The position numbers and the translations under genes are program-made. Below are positions 1 to 11,640 of a stretch of 64,000 bases of DNA, one piece after another (the first letter of the stretch is position 1; every line of letters starts with the position of its first letter). Below the pieces are notes generated by a model. The model saw only the letters and a program-made list of their open reading frames with translations, was not told the DNA's origin and did not search any database. Origin of the DNA: Chelonoidis abingdonii. Taxonomy: Eukaryota; Chordata; Testudines; Testudinidae. The stretch covers positions 173,769,058 through 173,833,057 of the forward strand of contig NC_133769.1 of the NCBI RefSeq assembly GCF_003597395.2, in the 5' to 3' direction.

Positions 1-2100
1 AATCTAATATCTTTCTTACACTTTATTGTAATACTGCAAGATATAAACTCATGTGTCTAGTTAGAAAAATATGTTTTCAGTGTTTAGGAGAAAATAAAAA
101 CAAGAAAAACATGTTGCCTTGCATTGTTTAATGTTGAAAACATTAGAAAAAAACCTAAACAACAACATGTTTTCAGAGAGGTTCATAATGAAGAGTCAGA
201 ACTTTTCCAGGAAAGCTCCAAAGGCTTCAGGGATGGTGCCTTGCTCCCCTTCCCCCGCACCCTTAAAATTTCTAGATTCTCTCTCATCCCCAGTGACACA
301 GACATCTCAACAAATATTGCTGTTTCTTTTGTTGATTTTCCGTATTGATTAGCTTGCCAGCATTTGTTTTTGCAGTGATAGATATTGCCTCATCCAAAGT
401 CTGTTGAAGTCACTTCAGGACATGCGATATGAAAAGATGAATGCAGGTTATGTTTTCATTTGAATCCAAACGTCCTCAACGTTCGTGGGATTTAGTTTCA
501 GAGATCCCGTTCAAGCTGACTCCTCACTCTGTAGGATGCTTCATGGAAAGCTTGTACCTCACATATAGCAGGTAATGAGTATTGTCACTTGCTGGTTATA
601 TAAAGTTAAGTTAGTAACTGCGATTGCTTGAACAGGTTTTGAAAAAAAATCCTCTAAAATTTCTCTTATTTCTAGAGCAAACCTGAACTAGACCATTCTG
701 AAGGTTCTGAGATGTTTACAGAGTGAGATTTCTGTTTTAATCCTCTTTCATGTTTGAAGTTTTAGCTTTGTATTTGATGAATTGATATAAATCATGCCTT
801 AACGTTTTCCCACCAATTCTGCTTTGTTGCCATTTAACATTCAATCGTAGATGCTAGGTTGAGTAGAAACTTTTTCAAAAGTCTATAAAACATTTGATTT
901 TTCTTTTTGATTTTTTTTGTTAGATGTTTAATTGACATCTCTAGAGCAAAAATGTGGCTGGTGGATCATCTCTCATTTATGAATCCAATTTGATATAAAT
1001 TATGGTGTTATTGTTCTGATATTGTATGATACAGGATGCAAAGTTGTATGATATAGGATGCAAAATAATTTGCTGCTGTTTTAGTAGGTGGAGCAGAAAG
1101 TGTTTCCAGATTTTAGAACTGAGAGCATTAGACTATCTGACTGGCCATATGGATAGCATCCAAATTGGAAGGTTAGCTTAAATAACTGCAGTGAGTTTTC
1201 CTGTATGTATTCAGTGCTGTATTTTACACTTTAACTCGATTACCTGGACTATGTCATCTCTTCAGTGTGAGTTTCTAGAGATTTCCTCTAGAGAGTTTCT
1301 GGATTCATGGGTCACTGAAGAGATTTTGGAAGCCTTTGTTAACAGAATTCAAGTGTTTTTGTTTTGAAAAAAATTCAGATTGTTCCTTCGTAAGGATTTA
1401 AATCTGGATGCTGTTGCATAGGTTTGTGAAGTATACAGTCCAAATTTTACCATATTGGGTTGCTCATGGTTTATTGGAGTCAAGTCCTTTTCAGGTGTGT
1501 AAAGAATTAGTGTCTTTTGATACTTCAATTGAATCAAATTTTCGTTCACATGGTGTGACTCTGCCAATGCCTTGATTTATAGTTGCTCTGCAAGTCATGG
1601 TACATGCTGAGTATCTATCTGAAGGTGGAGAGTTTCCTTATTTTCCCCCTCTCTGTTCTGACTGTCTATGTAACCTCATTACTTTCTCTTTAAATTGCAT
1701 TTTTCTTTTGTTGAGCATGTCATTTAGCATCGTTTTGCCACTCAGTTTAAATTTAAATTTATGTGGAGCTCTTCACTGGAAAGGTTTGATACAGTTTGGC
1801 CATAGTATCCATTAGGAATGTTATTTAAGTTTTCATTAGCTGATATTTTCAGTGCCTTTTTGTATTTGTGCTCATTTTTTTAGTTTGTTCATTCTTTAAA
1901 GCTTGTGTTGGCTAGGGCTATGATTTAGATCTGAGTGAATGTATTTCACTGAAGTTTAGGTTTCCTTCAACATAGTTCATCACACTTACACTAGGCTGAG
2001 CTAATGGTAAATCTGCCTAAAGCGTCCTCTTTGCTTCTACTGCTGCAAATATAGAAGATGATTTGTGCGCATTTTCAGTAATTTCTTTCCCAGTAGCACT
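1..2100. other. Upstream intergenic DNA, no gene seen
   Basis: AT-rich sequence with no convincing coding frame or repeat family. The only structure noted is a 22-bp tandem duplication at 1022-1065. Confidence 0.6.
1022..1065. repeat. 22-bp tandem duplication (2 copies)
   Basis: Two adjacent 22-bp units (1022-1043 and 1044-1065) share the TTGTATGATA(C/T)AGGATGCAAA pattern and differ at about two positions. Confidence 0.8.
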
Positions 2101-2104
2101 GATG

Positions 2105-2230
2105 ACATTGTCGAAGCTGCGGCCTTAAACATGTCACTTAACTGCTCTGTAAAAGTTCTCCCATTTGTAGGATGCTCTGAATAATGTAGTTAATGTTTGT
2201 TAAATGCTCTGATTAAAAGTACTATATAAG
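2105..2230 (+). repeat. Possible MIR/CORE-SINE fragment
   Basis: It contains the MIR-like order: a CATGTCACTTAACTGCTCTG stretch, a degraded CCCATTTGTAGGATG segment, then TTAAATGCTCTGA and ACTATATAAGCATTATT near the 3' end. It is highly diverged. Confidence 0.45.
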
Positions 2231-5200
2231 CATTATTGTTGGGGGCTGTACTTTCTCTTTCCTTACAATAGTGGATGTCTGGAGACTACATTGAACGCAA
2301 GCAGAGATGTGTTCTTTATAGGCAAGCTGAAGGGCTGATAATTTTTTTAACTTAACAGTGGGAAGACCTTAAGTAGTTGCCAAACAAGACACACATTTGT
2401 AATACCAAGAAATACTAGTAATTTGGCCAGGTGTGGGAATGAATCTGCAGTTCAGACAAACTGCAGATGTAATCCTTTCAAAACCAACCAAAAATAAACA
2501 AAACAGAACAAACCCACCATCCAAACTTCAATACCCAAATGAACAGAGAAGTTTTCGATGCCATCATGTTTGAAAGTCCTATCTATGGTGATGCATCTTA
2601 CAATTCCTTTCTTCCCAAATAAGCCCTCAAACATCTGAACAAAGAAACTAATGCTTTTCCTCTCATCTCGCTCCTTGCCCCTACTGTTTTTAATAATGTA
2701 TGTCTGACATGTTAACAATCAGGCACATGTGCATTCATTGTTGTCTGATCTCAGCTGTCTGATAATGACTTAAGAGGGATGATGAGTGGAGTCGCACATC
2801 AAGAGTCTCCTTTGTTGATGGAGTAACCAGGAGTGCATTTCCAGTTTGCAGTTTGGCTCAGGGGCTTCAGAAGCATTACTTATATTTGGTATCCCCTTGG
2901 TTGCCTGCCACCAAGCTGCCAACCTTAGAAGTCATCATGCTGTTGCTGTGGAGCACAAGAATAGAGAGAAGACTGACTGTGTTTGGACAGTAAAAAGAAG
3001 TGTCACAAATCGAGAACTTCCCTCTTGCAAAAATGTTGGGCATGCAAGACTGTATGTTTGTGAAAGAGGGATGTGTGTGTGTGTTTGCGCGCGTGCGCCC
3101 ATCTGCGCATTTGTATCTGCTTGTACCTGGATGCATGAATATACATTCCTGTCTTTCATTGACTTTCAAATGATGAAACCATTCCTCAGCTAACTCCAGT
3201 GCTTTTTGTGGATTTAAACCAGGGATCAATTTGACCGGCTCTCAAACTGTTTGCTCATTAGCTCAGAACTCCTTGTGTCAAATCTTTAATCATTTGGAAT
3301 GAATGAGATTTTAATTCTTGTTTGGCTTCCGCCCTGCAAAGTTTCCGTCTGAAATCCCTCTGCTTTACGTATCAAAGAATGTGGGGTTTTTTTAGTGTGT
3401 GTCTGACATGTTTATGAAATACTTTGTCTGTTAACCACCTTCACTGAATATTAGATATTAACACAAACAGATTCAGGAGTGATTTTCTGAGGCTAACAAG
3501 CTTGGAAAGCCTTGTTTTGCTTGGAATTATTGAACTACTTATTCAATTCTTTTTTCTTTTGACATTTGCCTAAGGAACATGTATATGTATGGATATACAC
3601 ACACATACACAGTAGACCCAGCACTTCTTCAGAGATAATTTATTAGCTTTATTTCCTTATCATCCACTAGTTTTTAGCCTTAGCTCATAATGTAGTCCCC
3701 TCTACGAACTTAATGTTTGAAGGGTTAAATGATGCCAGAATAGGACACTTAGAATTTAGTATGCAGTATGTGTATCTTTGAGCTTCCATGAATAAGAACA
3801 AAAGGATACATTTACTATACAGCAATTTAGTGTAACCTATTTAAATTAATATTCAAAGAGGAATAAACAAATCAAAATGAATAACAACCCATAAAACACA
3901 TGATGAAATAGAGTATCGGCGCTATTAAATTAATAAGCCTGCTATATGCCAATGCTTCAGAAATGAATAGTGACTTACAAAAAGAACTGTTAATTGAATA
4001 CCTTTGAACTTCAAGTATACATGCTTAAGAGCTCATTGTATCCGCTTCTTGTGGGAAAATAATTTCACCTGCCAAAGGTCTGATCAGTTGGTTTTAATCT
4101 TTTCCATGCAGAATGATTTAGGCACAATCCAAAATGGCAATGTCTGGTCTAAATGGCTTTATCTTTCCAAATAGCACATGGTAAGGTGGGCCGGGAGAGG
4201 GCTTGAACCTGTGCAGAAGCAATGCTGTGCAGTATTCATGAGACCAATCCCACAAGAGAGGACACTTCGCAGCTAATAGCAAGAAGGTTTGACTGTCACA
4301 TACCCCTCCCCAATGAGTGCATTGGGCTGTTCAAAAAGGTAGTACAAATACAGTTAAGGGCCTCAATACTATAAACTGATCTGGGCAAGAAGACCTTACA
4401 CCTGTGGAGATACCAATGAAGTTGAGGTTTAGGGTTTGCCTGTAGGGAACAGCTCACAGGATTATAGCCAAGGTGAGCAACTGGGCAGGGAAAGCAATTG
4501 TGTGCCTAGTTATTGGCCGCAACTGACTATCCATTATTCACTGCAGGATTGCAGCACTGAGACCTAAAAGAAGCAAAGGGAATGAGGACTGCAACATGTT
4601 TGTGTGGCCGCTCCATACTGTGACATGGGAATATGCAGGAAAACAAAGCTGCGGATAATCAGTACTGTGTGGGTGGAAGGACTCAGACTGGATCTCACAG
4701 AAGAGGGGAAATCTGAATCAGCAGAGATTAAACCTCCAGCCTGAGTATTTCACCATGAGAAGAAAATGGTGAATATGAAGGCTAATACTTTTAGGGTTCC
4801 ACTAACTTGGGGTGCCTCCATTTTTGGCTCCTTAGCTTTCTGCACATATCAACTTATTCTAATTCATAAGTTACTCAGCACCTTTGAGAAATGGGCGCCT
4901 GGTGTCTCAGGTTGGACATTCAGAATTAGTAGTTACTTTCTAACAACTTTGTCCAGAATTCTGCTCCTTTCTGCCCTCTGGGCTGGCTATTCGTCTCTGC
5001 TTTTGGAGTTCCTATGGCCCTTTTCAGACCATTTCACCCTGCCCCAGCACGGCTTAAAGCTGGCTTTCTCACCAGTTGGAGAATAAGATATAGTGGAACT
5101 TCGTTCTGCCATGCCTTCTTCCCTGTCTCCTTTGGGCACACACCTCTGAATCCCTTGATGTTGGGTGACACAAGAGGTGGCTGCAGAGCTGATGCAGGAA

Positions 5201-6814
5201 GCAGTAGAGCTGCCTCCACCTGCTTTAGGCTTGTAGAGAATCCCCCTATGCTGGGAAAATTACCCAGCACTGATCCCTACTTACTTCAAGTTCACTTTGC
5301 ACCACTTGTGCAGAATGAAGTCATCTTAGTGGACCAGAGAATCCAGCATTAAAATTCTACCACAATACGGGATCAAATATACCACCTGCTAAGGTAATTA
5401 TTTACTACTTGTCAGCTCTGCCCTTCCAGTGGAGCTGATGGGATTAATAAAACAGCATATTGAAAGCCAGGATCACATTTGAACCATCATTATAATTAAT
5501 TATTACCTTTCCCGCTCACCCTTCTCCCTCTGCTTTTTTCCCTGAATAAATTTACCTTCAACTTGCTTTATTTTTACAGGGTATTTTTTTCACAATAGTG
5601 CTGTATTTTAAAGTTTGTTTAAAGTATACTTTACCTGATCCCTTTTACCCCCAGGTGTCCGGCAGGGCTTGGAATTCTGTTTAAATACAATGAAAACTGT
5701 ATTGTGATTTATATCATATATTTTATTACTATTTATTTCAGAGTTAGCAGTGCAAGTTTTGCATAGAAAAGGTTGTTGAACTGTTTTACAGTTAATCATA
5801 CCTGGTGTTGGGACAAGAGATGTATGTGTCTGAGGAAGGGATTCTAATCCTGTGAGCCACTTGAAACTGACTGTATTCTAAGTGTGAGACCATACCACAG
5901 TGAGCATGTTAGAGTTTGCATGCTCTTCTTGGCCTCCTAGTGGCTGGCTAAAGAATCACTCCAGATTTTGATATCCTGAGAAATAAGCTCTGTTTCTCCA
6001 TATTGTTAACAATTAGTTCAGTGGCCTTGCACTGGTGTAAAATTGATGTGACTGTGGAAAATTAGATCCACTGTTATCTTTAAAACACGGGGGTGAAGAC
6101 AAGTGAGTTGCTGGCAGTACGCAAGATGGTTCTAGGATGGATTTATCATAACATCGAAACAAACCCGAGTTCCTCCTTTGACATTGTCTTTGGCAAGTAT
6201 CAAAGTTTTTGCTTTACGGTTCTTCACAAATTAGCTTTCAGATACAGATATCACCATTTTCAAGAGCAAACCCAGTTTCATGGGAAAACTGGCTACATTC
6301 TTCTCTCTGTCAAACAAAGATTTCTTTAATTTGCCCTCTGCTGAAATGTCACCTTTTTTTTGCAGAAAGGTGATAGGTTCCTATCTGTAATAATAAAATG
6401 TTGTCTTTGACAAAAAATTGAGGCAACAATGAAGAAGTATATTTCGATGCTTCCTCAATGTGAAAAACTTTTTTTTGTTTGTTTTTTGTTTTGAAGACTT
6501 CATTTCACAGCTCTAATTTCTGGTGATCACCTGAAAGGTAACATTGGCCACTCACTGAGCAAGCACATCTTCCTAAGATCACCTGAGGCTTCATAGTGAA
6601 ACACGGACAATTTGTAGTTTAGGAAAGCTAGTGTAACATCCACCTCAATCCTGCTGCTCTGAGCCACCCTCAGATTAGTGTTCTTCTTTCCTTTGGCCTT
6701 ATCTACACTAATATTTTCTAAAAAATTCCTGCCATGCCCTAGCATGGTGGTGCATTAACAGTTTAACCATTATGTCCTTCAGACCTGTCCTGAGCATGTG
6801 CTAGTGGAGACAGT
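2231..6814. other. Intergenic DNA, no gene seen
   Basis: No supported gene. It holds a short alternating purine-pyrimidine tract (3071-3098). The short frames near 4.8-5.3 kb show no family features and overlap on both strands. Confidence 0.55.
3071..3098. repeat. (TG)n/(GC)n alternating purine-pyrimidine tract
   Basis: A TG repeat (3072-3084) is followed within a few bases by TTGCGCGCGTGCGC. The near-continuous alternation of purine and pyrimidine, with a CG-rich half, is a classic Z-DNA-capable sequence. Confidence 0.8.
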
Positions 6815-6965
6815 GTGTGGAGTGCGGAAGTGTGGAGACTTGGGTTCCATTCCAGGATCAGTTAATAAACTGCTTTGTGATCTGGGGCAAGTAACTTAAT
6901 TTCTCTGTGCTTCTTTTCCCTCCTATCCTCTTTTGTCTTGTCTGTTTAAATTCTAAATTCTCAAT
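6815..6965 (+). repeat. MIR/CORE-SINE
   Basis: The copy shows GACTTGGGTTCCATTCCAGG (B-box-like region), then TCTGGGGCAAGTAACTTAAT and TTCTCTGTGCTTC in the correct order and spacing for the MIR core. The 3' half is degraded. Confidence 0.75.
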
Positions 6966-7444
6966 GGCAGGTGCTATCTTTCAAGAGTGCCTAATTCTAA
7001 TCCTGGTTGGGGTCCATAGACTTTACTGTAATACGAATAAATGATGATAGTTAAAACATTAATGTATTGTCTGCCCAAGTGGCCTCGCTATTGGTAGGAT
7101 GCACTTATAAACACAATGCTGGGAAATTCTTGGGAAAATACTACTACCGACTAGTGTTCCCTTTATTACCCCTCCCCCCCCGTGAAATGAGAAATGATGA
7201 AAGCACAAGTTTAATTCCTAATAGAGCAGTTGTACTGCAGGGGATAAACCCCTGCACATAAAGCAATGTCAAGTCTATTTATGCATACAGAATGGGACTC
7301 TGTGTCTGATCTGTAATAAGCGGAAATAGCAAAGAGAAACACAGCTTAGACATTTCTATGGCTGTACAGGCTCCCTGTAGGTAAATGTGAAATGTGCAGT
7401 GAGATGCTGGAAGGAACTTGCGGGAGTCCCTTATTCCAACCTGT

Positions 7445-7804
7445 CAGGGCTGGCTTTAGGAAGTGCGGGGCCCAATTCCGACAGATTTGACAGGGCCCCG
7501 GCAGAGATGACTTAAAAACACACACACACACACACGTAAAAAAACACATGGGGCTTGTAATCACCGGGTGGTGCTCCAAGTCTTCGGCGGCACTTCGGCG
7601 ATGGGTCCTTCACTTGCTCCAGGTCTTCAGCAGCACTGAAGGACCCGCCGCTGAAGTGCCGCTGAAGACCCGAAGCGCCGCCAGGTGAGTAAAAATTAAA
7701 AAGCCGCCACTAGCCAGGGAAGGGATTCTCACTGGGCACGGGGCCCTCTTAGGCATGGGGTCCGATTCGGGAGAATTGGTGGAATAGGCCTAAAGCTGGC
7801 CCTG
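7445..7804. mobile_element. hAT-type non-autonomous transposon with exact 8-bp TSD
   Basis: The 360-bp element has terminal inverted repeats CAGGGCTGGCTTTAGG and CCTAAAGCTGGCCCTG. It is flanked by perfect 8-bp direct repeats CAACCTGT (7437-7444 and 7805-7812), the signature of hAT transposition. The interior includes an (AC)n run (7518-7535) and GC-rich inverted CGGCGG/GCCGCC stretches. There is no transposase frame. Confidence 0.92.
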
Positions 7805-8089
7805 CAACCTGTCGTTCAGTTTTGTGGCAGAATTTGAATTGCTTCCCTGCCTCTGATGGAATCACCCCCTGCCAAATATGATTTATCCTTTTGGCCCATA
7901 AAAATACTTGTAGAGAGCAACATCTGCACTTGGAATTGATAAGATTGCTCCAAATGCTCCTCAAAAACATATGAGAGACAGAGAGCCTTGGCCCCTCTCG
8001 GCAAGGTCTCTGTACCCAACCATTTCAAATAGTGTAAGTTAAACTCTGTGCCTGTTCCATCACTGTACTCTGCATTCCTTTCAGGAGCT

Positions 8090-8381
8090 GTTACTTTAGA
8101 GAGGTTTTAGCAGCACAGATGTACTAATGCAGCTGCGCCACTGGAAGATCTCTCATGTAGCCCCTCTATGCAGATGGAGGAGAGCTCTCCTGGCAGCATA
8201 ATTAAATCACTCCCAACGAGCAGCGGTAGCTATGTCGGCAGGAGAAGCTCTCCTGATGACATAGTGCTGTGCCCACTACCATTCATGCTGGTGTGACTTA
8301 GGTCACTGAGGGAGGTGCTTTTTTCACACCCGTGAGCAACATAAAGTTTTTGCCAAGATATGTGGTAGTGTAGAAATGGCC
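8090..8381. mobile_element. Degraded DNA-transposon MITE
   Basis: The right end reads GTGTAGAAATGGCC, the reverse complement of a GGCC..TCTACAC terminus common to several turtle MITEs. The interior carries partly self-complementary blocks (GAGAGCTCTCCTGGCAGCATAATTAA, shown here in part, against GGAGAAGCTCTCCTG), as in a family I recall from turtle sequence. The left terminus is decayed and no target duplication was resolved. Confidence 0.5.
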
Positions 8382-9209
8382 TAAAAAAAAAAAATCCAGC
8401 AAAAGGCACTTAATAAGGCTTTGCCAAATGATGTTGCATCCTTCTTTGATCATGGGAAGTTTTGTTGTTGGTTTTTTTTGTTTGTGTGAAGAGAAATTGG
8501 ATAGAACTTCCAGACCTCCTCCTTTGGTGTCTGTAAATGCGTATAGTGAAAAGCAAGTCTGAAATGCCAGTGTATTCCACTCCTAATTTTCAGTAGTACT
8601 TGGAAATTATAAATATTTACTAATTTCACTCAAATTCACATGTATTGTTATGTACTGCATATACACTGGGTAAAGCTGATGGCTTATGTGATGTAGATGA
8701 TGTCTGGAAACGCTGTCAAAGGCTCTTGGGTGTGAAATTCAGTCTTACTCTTTCACTGGATGATATGGCCCGGAAAATGTCACAACCTGCCTTGAACAGA
8801 GTCAGGCAAAACTTCAGAATATTGATTTGAATTTAAACATTTAAAAAATGGAACTGTAGCATTAGATGGCACTTCCACTTGTATTGTTCTGATCAGATAC
8901 AGAGATAAGAGACTGCACTTACTGGTACAAATTGAAATTGCCATTTGAAAATCCCTGGACCCAATTCTCCATGTTGTTGAGATGTGATTGCTGCAGAGTG
9001 GGAGCAATGGGACAAAAGTGGCATTTTATGTCTCTATATTCAGGGCTCAAAGGCAAGCAAGAAGCCTGCTAAATTCCAGGGAGGCAGTATCTGTCTCACT
9101 TTAGTGTTTCATATGAGTGTTTTGGAGGAGTTACCACTATTTATTTTTTCATTTCAAACCGTGTTGGAGCAGTTGCTTAAAAATGGCAGAAACAGACACA
9201 TGGATTCAA

Positions 9210-10270
9210 ATACCTGATGACTCCATTCAGACCTGAAAGTCCAAAATGAAAAGTTGCCCATTCTACACCCATAATCGATCCTGAAAGAAATCTTTCCTGA
9301 ACTCCCTCTTCTGGCCTTCAAACACCCCAGCCTCATCAAGCTCATCATCAAAAGTAAGCTTCCCACAGACCAGGACACACCAGCTCAAAGCAGCAGTTGA
9401 TCCTGTCATAAGATGCAAAACCTGCAGACATAGCTCCACTGCTGTGTTGTTCAGTACCCCTCCACAGCACACTAGTGTGGAAGCATGTGGGGGCTCACAT
9501 AGTGTGGCCAGGCCCCCTCCATGCAGGGTAGGTGAGCCAGTAAGCTGGAAGGAGAGGCAGGCAGAACAGCTGGGAGCTACAGGAAGGGGCTGCTGCTTTC
9601 TGGGGGCAGGTGGGGGAGAGGAGGAGGGCACTGCTTTTTGGGAGGAGAGGGTACCTGGGGGGAATGACTTGAGCTGTTCTGGAGTTGTGCCCCCTCCCCC
9701 CACTATCAGCAGGCATGGGTCGTCTCTGTGTCCTACACGTCTATCATAACATGTCGTGTAGTGCACTAAATGCCCCAACAACTATGTGGGTGAAACCAGA
9801 CAATCACTATGCTCTGGAATGAACTCACACAGAAAAATGACAGGAAGACAGGAACACCCTATCAGCTGTGGGCAAACACTTTTCACAAAATGATTCCTCT
9901 ATATCTGACCTCTCAATCCTCATCCTCAGAGGAAACCCGCACAACAACTTCAAAAGATGAGCCTGGGCGCTTAAATTCATCACTTTGCTAGACACTAACA
10001 ATTCTGGTTTTAATAAAGACACTGGATTTATGGCTTCTTACAACAATTTGTAAGCCACTAATCCCCCTTTTTGTCCTGTAATGCAGAGGCCACTTTACCT
10101 TGAATAGTTTCTCACAGTATGCATTAGCTACGCTAAACAATCTGTCCCACCTTTTAGCTGTGATGCACTGAATACCTTTGCCAGAGCTGAGGAAGAGCTC
10201 TCTGTAGCTGGAAAGCTTGTCTTTCACCAACAGGAATGGTTCAATAAAAAATATTACCTCACTTGTCTCT
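9210..10270 (+). pseudogene. Decayed Penelope-like element, C-terminal GIY-YIG endonuclease region and 3' tail
   Basis: Sequence at 9220-9470 and 9712-10265 matches a Penelope-like retroelement family I recall as abundant in turtles. After 9765 one frame reads CPNNYVGETRQSL, the second conserved block (Y-V-G) of a GIY-YIG nuclease. A single-base frameshift follows. The continuing frame reads GKHFSQNDSSISDLSILILRG and then an ALKFITLLD segment interrupted by a stop. The first Tyr block appears deleted near 9750. The 3' untranslated tail includes GAAAGCTTGTCT and the ACCAACAGGAATGGTTCAAT segment (10228-10247). A GC-rich stretch of about 240 bp (roughly 9473-9711) interrupts the family sequence. 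The copy is dead: it has a frameshift, stops and an insertion. Confidence 0.75.
9473..9711. repeat. GC-rich insertion inside the Penelope-like copy
   Basis: About 240 bp of G-rich sequence (runs such as GGGGGCAGGTGGGGGAGAGG) separates two parts of the Penelope-like element that are normally contiguous. I could not recognise its family, and no target duplication is clear at its edges. The open frames across it on both strands are composition artefacts. Confidence 0.45.
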
Positions 10271-10510
10271 GGGAAGGTTAAGTATGTTTATGATTCACTG
10301 CCCTACACAATAGCTGGAACAGAAGATCTCTTTGGAAAATCTCTTAGTGATCCTCCAAAAAACTACATGGTATACAAAACATATTGTCTTCAGGAAGTGA
10401 GACAAAAATCAGGTGAGACATTGCAAGAATTGGTGCACACAAACAAGTTTGCCAGCTTGGTTCGTGAAAGGATGCAAATTTTGCAACATTATCTTCCAGG
10501 CAATTCTTAG
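10271..10510 (+). other. Unrecognised short open frame directly after the Penelope-like tail
   Basis: About 80 codons stay open to a stop at 10508, including LPYTIAGTEDLFGKSLSDPP and YCLQEVRQKSGETLQELV. The (R/Q)QK.GE....V pattern faintly recalls the middle of Ty3-type Gag proteins, but the match is too short to claim. The apparent start at 10217 lies in the Penelope-like tail, so it is not a real start. It could be a chance frame or a broken Gag fragment. Confidence 0.25.
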
Positions 10511-10894
10511 TAAGACAGAACTAACATTGGACAAGCTATGAGGCTGTTAGTTCTACATCCTGTGGGCCTGTGACTCTGAGCAAAATGTGTGTGTGGTAAA
10601 GTCATGGAAACCTGTAGTCACAGCAGGACAAGTTTCAAGATGTGAGATTTTTACAATCTTGCATGTGGTGTGTTGTAATCCCTCCCAAGAGGATTCTTGG
10701 CTTGATCACCATTTGGGAAGAACATCATAAATCTGGCAAGGAAATATACTAGATAGAACAAAATACATCATTGCATCCAGATAAACAGATTTAAAATTCA
10801 GGTCAAGGTAAGGAAAGACATTTGCTATGCTGCACAGTGCAAACATACATACAGCCAAGGTGCATATTGCAGGTCTGTCAGGCAATGACTACAG

Positions 10895-11212
10895 CTGGGG
10901 TCAGCAACTTTTCAGAAGTGGTGTGCCAAGTCTTCATTTATTCACTCTAATTTAAGGTTCCGCGTGCCAGTAATACATTTTAATGTTCTTAGAAGGTCTC
11001 TTTCTCTAAGTCTATAATATATAACTAAACTATTGTTGTATGTAAAGTAAATAAGGTTTTTAAAATGCTTAAGAAACTTCATTTAAAATTAAATTAAAAT
11101 GAAGACACCCCCGCCCCCCGAACCAGTGGCCAGGACCTGGGCATTGTGAGTGCCATTGAAAATCAGCTCGTGTGCCGCCTTCGGCATGCGTGCCATAGGT
11201 TGCCTACCCCAG
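10895..11212. mobile_element. hAT-type MITE with exact 8-bp TSD
   Basis: The 318-bp element has termini CTGGGGTCAGCAAC and GTTGCCTACCCCAG and perfect 8-bp flanking repeats GACTACAG (10887-10894, 11213-11220). It belongs to the same family as the element at 35982, sharing the TTCATTTATTCACTCTAATT and ATTGTTGTATGTAAAGTAAA blocks and the GGCCAGGACC(T/C)GGGCA segment. Confidence 0.92.
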
Positions 11213-11422
11213 GACTACAGGAAAAGACTATGCTGATTCAGAGGGAACTGAATATATCTGTGATTGGAGGAGAGTTCATGACCTGTCAGAACCATAGTGC
11301 ACTCTAACTAGAATTAGAAGCGATGGGGGTAGGGAGTCTCTAGGCTTTTACAAGCAGCATTAAATGGAATGTGATGATAAAGGTGAAGGTATGAAAAATG
11401 ATGTTGTGAAGATGAAATCTGA

Positions 11423-11640
11423 AGCCAAGTGAAGAAGCTGGAAGATGCTCTGAGACCGCAGCATCAAGACTTCAAGCAGCTGCTGACTGGAAAGAAAGTA
11501 ACTGAAAAAGAACTCCAGCTGGTACTTGGAGGAACCGATGGTTTTAGAAACTTGAAGAATATAATGGTGCTTAAAATATGTGGAGAATCGGCATGCAAAT
11601 GAAGATTTGATGGCAAACATGGACAACATAAAAATAAAAG
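11423..11640 (+). pseudogene. Possible coiled-coil protein remnant, frameshifted
   Basis: An open stretch of 59 codons without a start (11423-11599) reads KKLEDALRPQHQDFKQLLTG, then KKVTEKELQLVLGGTDG. The next frame continues RHANEDLMANMDNIKIKVLL and ends in stops. The charged, leucine-spaced, heptad-like pattern resembles a coiled coil with one frameshift at about 11580. I do not recognise the parent gene. It could be a processed pseudogene fragment or coincidence. Confidence 0.25.

Noticed and set aside
2846..3229. Overlapping open frames of 115 and 117 codons on opposite strands
   Set aside because: Both pass through the TG/GC repeat, which lacks stops. Nothing conserved is seen.
9263..9781. 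172-codon minus-strand open frame
   Set aside because: It runs across the antisense of the Penelope-like copy and the G-rich insert. No domain; composition artefact.
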